Shown: positions 38,985-49,900 of the stretch, piece after piece | How the letters are laid out: each line of letters opens with the position of its first letter | Numbering within the stretch: the first letter of the stretch is position 1 | Assembly (NCBI RefSeq): GCF_020882245.1 | Contig: NC_083597.1 | Coordinates: forward strand, 77,726,152 to 77,790,151 | DNA from: Rhopalosiphum padi | Taxonomy: Eukaryota; Arthropoda; Insecta; Hemiptera; Aphididae | Length of the DNA: 64,000 bases | Direction: 5' to 3' | Notes under the pieces: generated by a model | What the model was told of the DNA's origin: nothing | What the model saw: the letters and a program-made list of their open reading frames with translations, nothing else | Databases searched by the model: none | Position numbers and translations under genes: made by a program

Positions 38985-39439
38985 GAGACTTAACATTAAA
39001 TGTTATATTTTTGTTATTATTTGTATAAGATAATTGATTTTATAATTTATCAGACTATTGAAATTAATCTATAACTGTTAGATTTTTTGTATAAGTTAAA
39101 ACATAATTTATTTTAATGAATTTGACTGCCAAAATAAAAAATGTTTATATTTATTAATACATTTTTAATTGTATTATTTATTAACTATTAATATTATTTT
39201 CACCCACATAATACCTGTTTCACATTATTTTATTGCATTCCCTTAGTATTTTTTTTTATATATATGTGCTTCAATTACATAAACTTGATTATAGTTATTT
39301 ATTGATTTATCAGTTTTCCTTGTGAGAGGATAAGTGTATTGCTATTGGCCAATACTATAGATATATAGGGATGTCTCCTAGCTTTTTATTTGAATCATTG
39401 TTGCAAATCCTGTAATCAGTAGCTTAAGCGGACATAGTA

Positions 39440-39620
39440 CCTGTTGTGTTGTCTTTGTCTTACTCACGTGAAATAGAACATTTTTTAACAGTTTCAATAT
39501 TGTGCTGTTAGATTTGATATTAGAGTGAACTGACCTATTATAAAATTCAAAGGTAAAATTATTATCCAGGGTCTCGCGTAGTCTTTTATTGATAATATTA
39601 TTTTTAAGTAAGTTATGATC
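39440..39620. mobile_element. Half copy of the long inverted-repeat MITE
   Basis: Same orientation as the left arm and loop of the element at 34258-34636. From GATATTAGAG to AAGTAAGTTAT, about 110 bases, no difference was seen by eye. The right arm is missing. It lies about 450 bases downstream of the FLYWCH gene stop. Confidence 0.75.
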
Positions 39621-39664
39621 TTTTTAAAATGTACAGTTTATACACGTCCTCTTAAGTATCATAC

Positions 39665-39910
39665 ACTTTAAATTGTTGTGTCTGTCATCACCTTTTGGGG
39701 CAGTAAAATGGTTTCATTTTCATTATTGAGGATGATTTATGATAAAAAAATTGGATCTCATATGTTTTGTGGGTCGTCAAAAGGAAAATATTCCCAGTAT
39801 TTTTCAAAATTGTTTGGGAAAAACGAGAAACCAGTTTTTGACAAAATTGATTTCTTTATTTTATTTTAATTCAATAATGAATAACCATAGATATTTGTAA
39901 TTTTCACCAA
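39665..39910 (+). repeat. Dispersed unclassified repeat, partial copy
   Basis: Contains GTCATCACCTTTTGGGG, GAAAAACGAGAAACC, GACAAAATTGATTT and TGTAATTTTCACCAAGTGT, matching in order the copies near 49514-49900 and 59660-59990. The 63-codon frame inside it is an accident of the repeat. Confidence 0.5.
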
Positions 39911-40172
39911 GTGTAGATAATACCATTATTGATATATTTTATAACTTAAAACTTGACTAATCTATTTATAGTAAATTGAAATTTTTAATTTTGTTTTTGA
40001 ATTGTCAATAAAATTGTTACCTATCGCTCGGTCAAACGTCTTGAAAATTTAATACAAGGATACTGCCGGGCGATCACTCCATCTCCCCCTCGTTCTGCCA
40101 CTGATACTAACTGCATGTTATAAACAGTTGTTTTGTTAACCTAGTTTTTAAATACTAACATAGTAACATCTA

Positions 40173-41013
40173 CAGTGAAACCTCTATATAGTGGACAGCC
40201 ACGGGGAATTAAAAACTGTCCTCTATAGGGAGTTGTCCACTATTGAGAAAACCTTGAAAACCTCTACTTAGTGAACATTTGCAAGAATTTACTAATTGTC
40301 CACTATACGGAGACACTATAATAGGAAATTGGTTATACACTGAATATGTACATATACATTAGAATATTAATTTATTATTTATTATACTATAATATAAGTA
40401 TGTATATGTATATTGTATGTATGTATTAAAAAATTAGTATAAAAATGCTTATAAAAATGTTTAATGATTATGTACAATTAAAAAAATCTGTAATTTTTAA
40501 TAAATTTAAAATTTAAATATTTAAATTTACCTGTGCAGACTTGCTTATGCAAAACCGTTCTGTTATTACACGAACACTTAGATTTTCCATTTCCTTAGTT
40601 TTAATAATATTTATTTTTTCTTCTAAGTTCAATCTTTTTTTTCTATTATTGTTCATTTTAACGCAGGCACGTGTCACACAATGTGCTGCACCCTGCACAC
40701 AACTAACGACCAAACGGCAAACACATAACCGAAACATTTGTCATTTTTCGAATAGGAAAACCATTAAGATAAGATAAAATATGGACGAATGTATAACAGA
40801 TAAGTATAGTATTTTTATTAGGTACTTAAACGTTTTCGATATGTACATAGTACATGTATTGTGTCCATTTATGAGAGGTAATTTTTAATTTGGTATACCA
40901 GTTTATTGTGTCCACTATTAAGAGGTTATAACTCCTATTATGCGCATACATTTTTGCCGAGGAATTTATAAGGGTCCACTATTGAGAGGTGTCCATTAAT
41001 AGAGGTTTCACTG
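40173..41013 (-). mobile_element. pogo/Tigger-like element with residual transposase exon
   Basis: An 841-bp element between TA dinucleotides (40171-40172 and 41014-41015). The ends are CAGTGAAACCTCTATATAGT and, in reverse complement, CAGTGAAACCTCTATTAATG, followed by related GTGGAC/GTCCAC motifs. These are characteristic of pogo-group Tc1/mariner elements. On the minus strand it keeps one exon of a CENP-B-like transposase. The catalytic DDE region is absent, so the element is non-autonomous. Confidence 0.88.
40531..40656 (-). pseudogene. Residual CENP-B/pogo transposase N-terminal exon
   Basis: A minus-strand frame starting MNNNRKKRLNLEEKINII and continuing to ERFCISKSAQ, with the residue pattern of the CENP-B_N / psq-type helix-turn-helix found at the start of pogo and Tigger transposases (R/K-L-x-L-E-E-K followed by a second helix ending ISKS). 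It ends exactly at a GTAAAT donor at 40530, so it looks like an original first exon whose downstream exons, including the DDE catalytic domain, were lost. It could at most encode a DNA-binding fragment. The upstream 27 codons, to 40737, are probably not part of it. Confidence 0.65.
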
Positions 41014-42108
41014 TATTATTATTATACATATTTTTATTAAACTTTTTACCGTGAAACAATGTGTATAGGTACTTGTACTTGTATAGGTTCATAGGCATTG
41101 CTTCATAGACTCATAGTATAAATAGGTACTACCATTGTCCATTGATTATAAATACAATTCGAATGATTTTTTTTTTATTATTATTCGAATATAAATGTAT
41201 TTGAATACATAATAGATGTACTAACTATTGATTTTTTTAATACGTACATGTTTTAATTATTACCGAAATACCAACCATATGTTAACTAAGATAAAATTAC
41301 CGAAAATTATTCGAATAATATTATTTTCGAATGATTCAAATACATAATTGTGAAATAATCATACGAATAATTTTTTATTCGAATAAAATATTATCTAAAT
41401 AAAATTATATTCGAATACATAAAATACATAAATTAGATACTCTGATATTTATAATCAATATCACTAATATCTAAAAATTAATTTGAAAATGCCATTATGT
41501 ATTTATGTATAATATAAAAATATAATTCATAATATACATATGTAATAGTTTTAAGTCCCCCATTAATAACGTTTTTAAATTACATATAATTAAATAATTC
41601 GTTATTCTTCATTTAAAAGTCTAAATTTAAATTTTAATGAATTATAAAAAAAATATAAAAATAATTTTTTAGATTTTTTGATTTCTATTAATGCCAATTA
41701 TATTATGAGTATATACGTTATTTTGATATTATAAAATTGAGCTGAAAGCTGATATTTTTATTTTTTTGATACTACTAATAACACATAGAACATTAGTTGG
41801 TGAAAAATAATGCAAATAATTAGCTCCCAATAAATTACAGGTTATGTAAGAATAGCTAATTTAATTTTTAAAAATTCGCCTCCCCCTGGGTCCGCTGTTG
41901 CAGTACTGCTCCGTATTGACGCTGTTTCGTAGGTTGTAGGTACATACTTGATACTTAATATATTACATTTGGATTTAAACTATGAGTTATGACTTTTGTC
42001 CGTTATGAAATCACCGGAGTAAAATATTAGTTTCCGTGTCCGTAATACAAAGAGTCTGTTTTAGACAGGTCGAAATACACTGGAATACATAGCTTTTTGC
42101 TGAGACTT

Positions 42109-42155
42109 GGTCATTTTGTCCGTTAAAGAGGTGTCCGTTAAGTCAGGTTTCACTG
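42109..42155. mobile_element. pogo-type right end, solitary
   Basis: GTCCGTTAAAGAGGTGTCCG followed by TTAAGTCAGGTTTCACTG and TA, the inverted form of a CAGTGAAACCTGACTTAACG end. It differs from the ends of the element at 40173-41013, so it is a second subfamily. No left partner was identified. Confidence 0.55.
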
Positions 42156-42792
42156 TATTTAGTGTATTTAAAAATGCAATGTTTTCGATAAATATTAAAT
42201 CAATCTATCGCGTAGGTACCTAATCGTAACTCATTCAACACATCAAGTATAATCTACGTTTAAAACAAGGATAATGTTGGTGTATAATATTCATATAATA
42301 TACGTTAATAATAAGTGTATTATTGACGTATTAGTAGTGGGTCGAACTTAAATCGATTTACGTGTAAGAATGCACGAATATATTAGGTTTAAAATGCATT
42401 GGTGCATATACGTATATTTTCCGTGGTAATATTTCGTTTAATTAACGTCGATCAACTCGATCATACGTGTATTTTTGGTTGGTCGAACTTAAATTAATGC
42501 TTAATGCATTAATACTTCTAATAGTAAAATTTAAATGGCAATACTAAAAAAAAAAAAAACCATATGATGTATTCTTACCTAGTGATAAAGGCCGTCTAAC
42601 AGTTTCTGCGGCATATAGTTTTCGTATACAATAATGTATCATTGAACATAAATTTAATATACCTATTCGCAATTTCGTATTACCTTTACCTTCTTATTGA
42701 TACCTAATTAACATCAGAGCGGTACTCACTCCCTCAATCTCAAACATTTTTTTTTATTTGTATTCAGTTCGTTAATGTTTACATAATAATTA

Positions 42793-42827
<35 letters not shown>

Positions 42828-42834
42828 CGTGTGT
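42793..42834. repeat. TA/GT microsatellite
   Basis: A run of TA dinucleotides passes directly into about 15 GT dinucleotides, interrupted once by GC. Confidence 0.95.
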
Positions 42835-43959
42835 TTCATTTGCAGTTAGATTGTTCAACAACATTATTAAGTTGAACATTATTAACTACAAATTTCAGTA
42901 AAAAACAAAAGTACATAATAATATATATGAGCTGGTGGATCCAGCATATAAAAAGTTTGGTGCAGGAGCCAGGAATCGATGTACGCTCAGTCGCGATCAA
43001 TGATATCATATATAACTGATCTGCTTATTTAATTATACCTTACCAGTTACCCTAATTCCATAAATAATAATAATAATAAAAAAAATAGATTATTTCTTAA
43101 ACTTTATTATATTTAAATTTTAAAACTGTTTTATTTAAATTGTGTATTACAAGTAAGTAGTAGTAGTAGTAGGTATTGTAGTAAGAGTAAGTATTGATTG
43201 TAATGTTGTTTTTAAACGTAGATAATATGAATTTTAGGTAAAAAGTGGAGTATACTTCTAAAGCTGTTTTGATAAGAGTGTAATATTTCTTGAACGATTG
43301 GCGTTTGAATTTTCATTTTTCTAAAAAATCAATAAAACAAACTATAAACAACATTAAAAATTAAAATGTATGCACAATCTAAAATAAAGAAAGCTTAAAT
43401 TAAATAAGCAAAACAATATTAAAAACAATTTTGATTAAGAAAGGATATATTTTTGTGTTTTCAGAATACAGTTAATAAGTGTAAGTATGTGTATATTATG
43501 TAGGAAGTTACTTATAGATAATGTATATATATATTATCGGTTTGCGTTTGCTTGTAGATGAAAATAATTTATATTTACTCAAATTTTAAATTAAATTAAT
43601 TTTATTATATAATAAAATTTAATATTCTTGGAACTAGTTTAATGAAATTAATAAAAAACCTATAAATATTTATATTTGGTTTGAAAATAATAAAGAATAA
43701 GTACTATAATATTACATTAAAATGTTGCATATTATAGTACTTATATTATATATTATGAATACCATTATACCAGACGTCAGAGATAAAGTAAGTATGTAAG
43801 TACCTAATACAAAATAATGTAAGTTTTTAATATGGGATATGGGAATAGGTATATTAAATAGATAAATTATAGATAAAATAAATTTATAAATCATAAATAA
43901 ACGATATCAAATTATATACTAATTAATTTTTACAAAGTAAGAAAGTCATTGTTTATTAC

Positions 43960-46900
43960 TTAAATTACCCAAATTGTGTAGAATGATAGAGTATTATTGA
44001 CCATAGCACTAATAATTGGATGGTTTCTCATTTGTATCAATGACGCTAATCCGGTCATTAGTAATACGAGTATCTACGAAACAAAATTTCAATTTAATGA
44101 GATTGTAAAAAACGTATATTGCGTAAATATTTTTATTTTTTTACAATTACTATAGGAAAAATACTTGGATTTTCTAACTAGAACAAATTTTCTACTAGAA
44201 ATCACCTTCAAAGAGCTTAAAATTGGAGCAAATAGTCTGCTCTAAAAGGTGATGACACATGCATAAAAAAGATTTTTAATAAAACACAACACACATCATT
44301 GGAAAATCAATATTACAATTCTCGCCATTCTTAGAATTTAAAATAACTAATTTATTAATGAGATATATAAATATCATCAAGTGAAAAATGCCTTTTGGTT
44401 TTTGAACTAACCACAAGCGGCACAATTTTCAAAAAAAACATTGATTGCTCACATTAATTACACAAATATATTTTTAATTTTCTGTCTAACACAGTCTTAT
44501 AATAAATAGTATCATGGGGAAATTTTTATATTCAAATGATAACAAAAAAATATGATTCGCATAATATAATAGTAGGTAGGTACTTACTGAAACAACTAAA
44601 TTTAAATTGATATTGAAAAATCCCAATGCTGATATTTCATCAAATTCCAAAATATTTATTTGATTCATAAACATTTTAACCTAATGGATAAATTAATTTT
44701 AATTTTTATAGACAAATACACATACTATTATACTCTGTTTGAAATAAAAATTCTCGGGCTGTGGGATTCTACATAGACGGCGGCGGAAATAGACGTAGCA
44801 TTGTAAATAACGCGTGATGCGTTGCAGAGTTCTGTGGCTCGGGAGCGGGTCACTTTATTTTTCAACCTTAGCATTGGTAGGTTAAAAAATCCTGACACTC
44901 AAAATAATTTAAATAAAGTAAAATTTTTAAGTATTTAATTGTACAATAAAACTAATAATAGTTATCATTATATTAATCACTTATATTATTTTTATTACAA
45001 ATTATAAGTAACATATTGTCCTAACCATATTTAGGTATCCTTATTTATCTAACCCAGCGGTTCCCAACCCATGGGCCACGGGCAGCTAGGAACTAAGCCG
45101 TGGAGCATATAATATTAACATTACTAACATATATATTTAAGATAATATTATTATATATTTTTTTTAAATACTTAATAATATCATATACAATTATATAAAT
45201 ATACGTTTATAGGTGTGCTATTAGTTATTAGTAGGCCTCTAAATTTTTTTTTACAAAATTGGTAGTCTACAAAACTAAAAAGGTTGGGAACCGCTGATTC
45301 TAATCTAACCTTATTGTTAGTAGACAGTATCGTTTTGAAATGATAATATAAATAATTTTTATGTTAATTAAAAAATATTGTACCTGTTGGCTAATTATAT
45401 ATTACAATTCAATGTACTAAATGATGTTAAGACAATAAAAATTATATACAGTAAAATAATATAATTAAAAAAAATAATATTTCGTAGTTTATGAAGTTGA
45501 TGGGATATTGGGGACTTTGTTACTCAAAATTTTGGTTTAATTTACCCTGTAAAGGTAGGTGGTTATAATTTATTGTGGCCGTAGCCATTTTCATCCAAAA
45601 ATAAGATACCGTTTTCTTCAACTATCATTTTGCACAAAAAAAAAAAAAATAATAATAAAAAAAAATCTTGAATACTTTCCTCCAATAAGAAATTATGGGA
45701 TAGATTCTTGAGCTATACTATAATAATTCAATATGAATGCATTCATCTTAAAACTCAATAATCAAATAATATTATGTCATATTATTCACGATTATTTTTA
45801 TAATACAACTAATACAAGTAATGATTTTGTTGTATTTAAAACTAAATTTGTAATAAATTATTTTTAAAAGAAATTCATTTTAAACTCTTTTCACTGTTTA
45901 AATGTTTTCATTATAAATGTAAATACAGTTATCCAAAAATTAATTTATATAATATATTTGTTATAAATTAATAATATATTATTGTGGTTACACTTACACA
46001 TGACGGCCGTAACTCATTTACTGTGCCCTTAATATGTACTTGATATTGTATATTTCGTATAAAAGAAAAAAATTAAATTAAACTATTTAAATACTGTAAG
46101 TCTGTAAAGAGGCTAAATTTTAAATATTTGTTTCAATAAATAATATTATTTTATTTGTGTTTATAGAAATATAAATTAACTCTTGATTAGGTACGTTTAT
46201 ATACCATCAATATCAAGGTAAATTAATATAAACAGACAACAGTAAACACATAGACATAGGTAAATGAATACAAAATATATTTTACTTGTATTTTTGTGTC
46301 AACTGGTAAATTGGAAATCCGACTCGAACGTAAATATGATATAATTCTATTTTTCTGTAAAAACAAAATACAATAAAAATATGATGTTTTAAATGCAATA
46401 TAATATTAAATAAAGATTTTACTATTGTGTGACATGTGTTCGTAATATATTTTAACTAATTTTACTAAAGTTAAGAATATCAATTTAAATTTTATACTAC
46501 CTCTTCTTTTATCCACGAAACAGCAACGATGATTGATATCAAAAAAACTATTAATTGTATGTTAAACAAATGTAGTGGCAAATATTTTATAATATTTTGG
46601 GTAAAACTGACTTTTGGCGTAGCTAGCTCATGATATATCATCAAATAAAATATGTACATAAAATCTATGAAGCTGCATACAAAGAAACCTAATAGCAATA
46701 AGCCGTAGCTTAAATTGAATATTTTTAATATTTCTGATAGTTTAGCGTGCAATAATCTAATGCTTTCTACCAACATAACTATTTCAGAATGTGTCCATTC
46801 ACCATGGATAGGAATTAATCCAGTAGGAAGACATTTCCAGAAATCATTTAATGTTTGGAATCTATAGCTTAAGTTATTGAGATAAAAACAAATTGTGATA

Positions 46901-49257
46901 ATAACCACAAAGTCTGTTATATATGGCATACTAAAAAATAACACTGGTACAGTACTAATATCTACAGTCTTCAGCTGCCATAAGTATAAAGCACACACTT
47001 CGTATCCAAGAAGATATAAAAATAACGAAATCGCTGAAATGATCCATCTCTTTTTACTTAGTGAACGGTGACGAACCATGAATGCTGGTGAAAGAAGTGT
47101 TAGTTTTTGATCGAACTCTATAATTTCATTGATTAACCTTAAAAAACAAATACAAACTATAAAATAAAGCAATTAAAATTGAGATTATTGAATATTAAAC
47201 AAATTACATAATTTTAATGAAATCAGCGTTTCTTTAAAATTAAACAAAATAAGTTAAATATAACACAAAGTTAAAGAAAAAAAGGGTTTTTCAAATAAGA
47301 AAACAGTTTAAAGCTAAAAACAAATTAGCTTAATAGTTAATATACTAAAAAAAAATGGTTTTTAGGTACTCTATAGAATATATTGTATAAAAATAATTAC
47401 TTTTATAACATTTTTTACAAGTCCCTTAAATATACGTTAAAACAAATAATAATAATATCATCAGGCCCGTATTTAGGGAGGGGCATATTCGGCCAAAATA
47501 TACCCTTCCTTTTTTGGTCATAACTTACCGTTTACTTTTCGGCCAGCACAGTTTTCTTTAAAATTTACAATTATAACAACTTATGAGTTATGATTGTATC
47601 CAAAAATGTGATTTTTTTAAAATTATTACCTAATACTTTATGAAAAAATAATAAAATAAAATAATTGGTAATACAATAAAATGTTATAATATAATACATT
47701 AGTCGAATATAAATATGATAATAATAGAATATGCATTTAGATTAAGTTTTATTTTTTATAATTATATGATATTTGTATGACAAATTTGTAACGACATATT
47801 TTATTATTTGTATAGTCTTCAATGTAAGCTTTATTTCGTTGTTGCCGTTCCACATTTTTTGTATCATAAGGTGTTTTTAAAATGTTGATACTTTTAATTT
47901 ATATGTATGTATACATCTGTTTGGACTTCATTTATAAGTACAGCTAACCAGCTCATTATGGGTGGAGTATGTTAACATTGTTAATGTTGGTTTATCTTTA
48001 CTTCCAAAAAACAAACTCTACGAACGAAATTAAACTTACATTGAAGAGTGAGGACTACAAAAATAGTAAAATTTGTCAAACAAAGATTAATTTTTAATTT
48101 AACAAATGTAATAATATGTTAAATAATACGTTCAGTTGTTAAAATTATAAATTTTAAAGAAAACTGTGCTGGCCTAAAAGGAACAGTGGCCGAAAAATGA
48201 CAGTGATCGAAAAGGGAACTGTAAGTGTTGGCCAAAAAGTGACACTGGCCGAAAAGGAAAGGGTACATTTTGGCCGAAAACGGTGACGCCCGGTAGGGGA
48301 CAGGCACATGCCCGGGGGGTGGCACGTCTCAGGGGTGGTAAAATATTTTAGCAAAATTAATTTTAAAAATGTAATGGAAAAAAAATAATCGCATTTTATT
48401 GAATTATTGGAAAAAATTATATTAAAAAAAAAGAAATTTGTATGTTTTATTTTTTATTATGTTATATAATTTGTTAATTAAAAGATTAATTTTTTTTAAC
48501 CATTAAACGATTTTCATGGATCATGGATGAAATAATTAGTGTTATATTAATATTAAACTAATATTGTTAGTTGGGAGAGGGTGGTGGCATAAATTATATT
48601 CCCAGGAGCGCCACATTTTTAAATTCGACCCTGAGGCCTGAATATAATAATATAATATGTCTATCATCATAATAATTAATAATATTTAAAACCATAGATA
48701 AACTTTAAATAAATAATTTTTTATTATCTCATACAAAATGAAATATCATAAACACTTTACAATATACTGTATAAGTAAGCAAACTATTTTATTATTCAAA
48801 CTATAAAACTGTGAAGAATAGTGTAAATAAAAATAATAATAATATGTTTATAAAATTATCAATAGACAATAATGTAGAAATTCATTAATATAAATAATAC
48901 TTTATGCTGATATAATTTTGTCACCATTAATGTCAAAATAATTTTAAAAAAAAATTAAATATGTTATTTATCTTACTTTATCATCCATATTTCTGATAAT
49001 CTTGATGTAATAATGACAATCCAGAATTTAACTAAACGGAAATATACTATGTAATAAAATCCTCTAACATAAACGATGTATGTAAACATTATCAAGGCGC
49101 ACATTCGGGTTAATTCAAGCAATGCATAATGTGTTGTGTTAGTACTATTTTGGACTAATAATCCCGTAGATTCAAATGTATATGATATGTTAATCAAACC
49201 AAAAATCTTGCATAAAATTAAAATCGGTCTCAGAGTTGATTTAAAAACAGACGTCAT
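43960..49257 (-). CDS. Gustatory receptor, 7tm_7 family (downstream copy)
   Basis: Five coding exons on the minus strand: 49257-48977, 47137-46501, 46354-46286, 44680-44588 and 44073-43960 (TAA); 397 residues, normal for insect gustatory receptors. Intron phases 2, 0, 0, 0 are the same in all three genes of the array. Several hydrophobic segments fit a seven-helix receptor. Shared motifs are ILILCKIFGLINISY (N-terminus), FQTLNDFWKCLPTGLIP, EWTHSEIVMLVESIRLLHA, SRISNLPVD and GFFNINLNLVVS (before the last helix). The last helix carries TGLASLIQM, which keeps the spacing of the family signature TYxxxxxQF with Y and F replaced. ATG context ATTGAAATGACG; an acceptor-like TTTAG 23 bases upstream suggests a 5' UTR intron. 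AATAAA follows the stop at once. Expected to be a ligand-gated cation channel subunit in chemosensory neurons; the ligand is unknown. Confidence 0.85.
45055..45302. mobile_element. hAT-like MITE in intron 3 of the downstream receptor gene
   Basis: Inverted ends CAGCGGTTCCCAACC at 45055 and its complement ending at 45296. ATCTAACC occurs immediately left (45047-45054) and again at 45303-45310, six bases beyond the right CTG, giving a perfect 8-bp duplication if those six bases belong to the element. It lies between exons 3 and 4 of the receptor gene. Confidence 0.8.
47462..48640. mobile_element. hAT-like non-autonomous element with internal minisatellite
   Basis: A 1179-bp element in intron 1 of the downstream receptor gene. 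Ends CAGGCCCGTATTTAGGG and (reverse complement) CAGGCCTCAGGG. Flanks AATATCAT (47454-47461) and AATATAAT (48641-48648), 7 of 8 matching. Inside are inverted arms near 47529-47582 and 48133-48182 (CAGCACAGTTTTCTTTAAA and its complement) and an array of GGCCGAAAA-type units. No transposase. Confidence 0.7.
48164..48290. repeat. Degenerate GGCCGAAAA minisatellite
   Basis: About five to six imperfect units of 18-25 bases built on TGGCCGAAAA followed by a GTGACA- or GGAA-type spacer. Part of the hAT-like element at 47462-48640. The overlapping minus-strand open frames are by-products. Confidence 0.65.
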
Positions 49258-49513
49258 TTCAATATATACTCCACAACTAAAGAGAAATTGATTTATTGAT
49301 TCATTAACATAAACTTACAACAGTTGAAAGAATAATAGATACTACTGCCACTTTTATAATATTGAATTTGGATAATATTATTATTTATTCAAACCAATAA
49401 CGTACAACGGTATAGTAGTCGTGTTAGGGACAATACAAATATTTACAAATATTTGCAAATATTCAGAAAAGTGAAAATATGTTCGCAGTTGATATATCGG
49501 TGTTTGGATAAGT

Positions 49514-49900
49514 CATCAGAACCTATCGTACAAAATGTTTGGGTTAATTAAATACATGAATAATATGTTGTGTTTGCTTTTTTTAGATTCTTCTGAGTGA
49601 AGCAATGAATTTATTGTTTTAACAATGATTTGTACGGTTTTTTTTTTGTCATCACCTTTTGGGGGAAGTAAAAATTCTTTAGATTGTAGGATAGTTTCCA
49701 GTAGAAAATTGGATTTAGATTGTATTTTAGGGAGGGGCAAAACTACTTTAAAAAATAATTGAGAAAATAAAATAAAAATGTGTGACTTTTTACGAAAAAT
49801 TAGTTTTTGATTAAATTGATTTTGCTTTTGTATTGTAATTAAAAAATGAATACGTATAATTATAGAGACTTGAATTTTCACCAAATATTTATAAAAGCAT
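49514..49900 (+). repeat. Dispersed unclassified repeat, copy
   Basis: Contains GTCATCACCTTTTGGGGG, a GGGAGGGGCAAAAC block, TTTTTGATTAAATTGATTTT and GAATTTTCACCAAATATTT, in the same order as the copies at 39665 and 59660. The 122-codon minus-strand frame here is low-complexity and not supported. Confidence 0.5.

Larger units (their letters stand above)
41016..43959. other. Spacer between the pogo-like element and the receptor array
   Basis: AT-rich, with no gene recognised. It holds a pogo-type terminal relic near 42109-42155, a TA/GT microsatellite near 42793-42834, and a 14-base perfect inverted pair (AAGTACTATAATAT and its complement) around 43699-43742. Confidence 0.5.

Noticed and set aside
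48119..48354. Two minus-strand frames with PFLFG/CHF-like repeats
   Set aside because: Translation of the GGCCGAAAA minisatellite inside a transposon, not a gene.
49516..49884. 122-codon minus-strand frame
   Set aside because: Falls in a dispersed repeat whose other copies do not keep the frame open.
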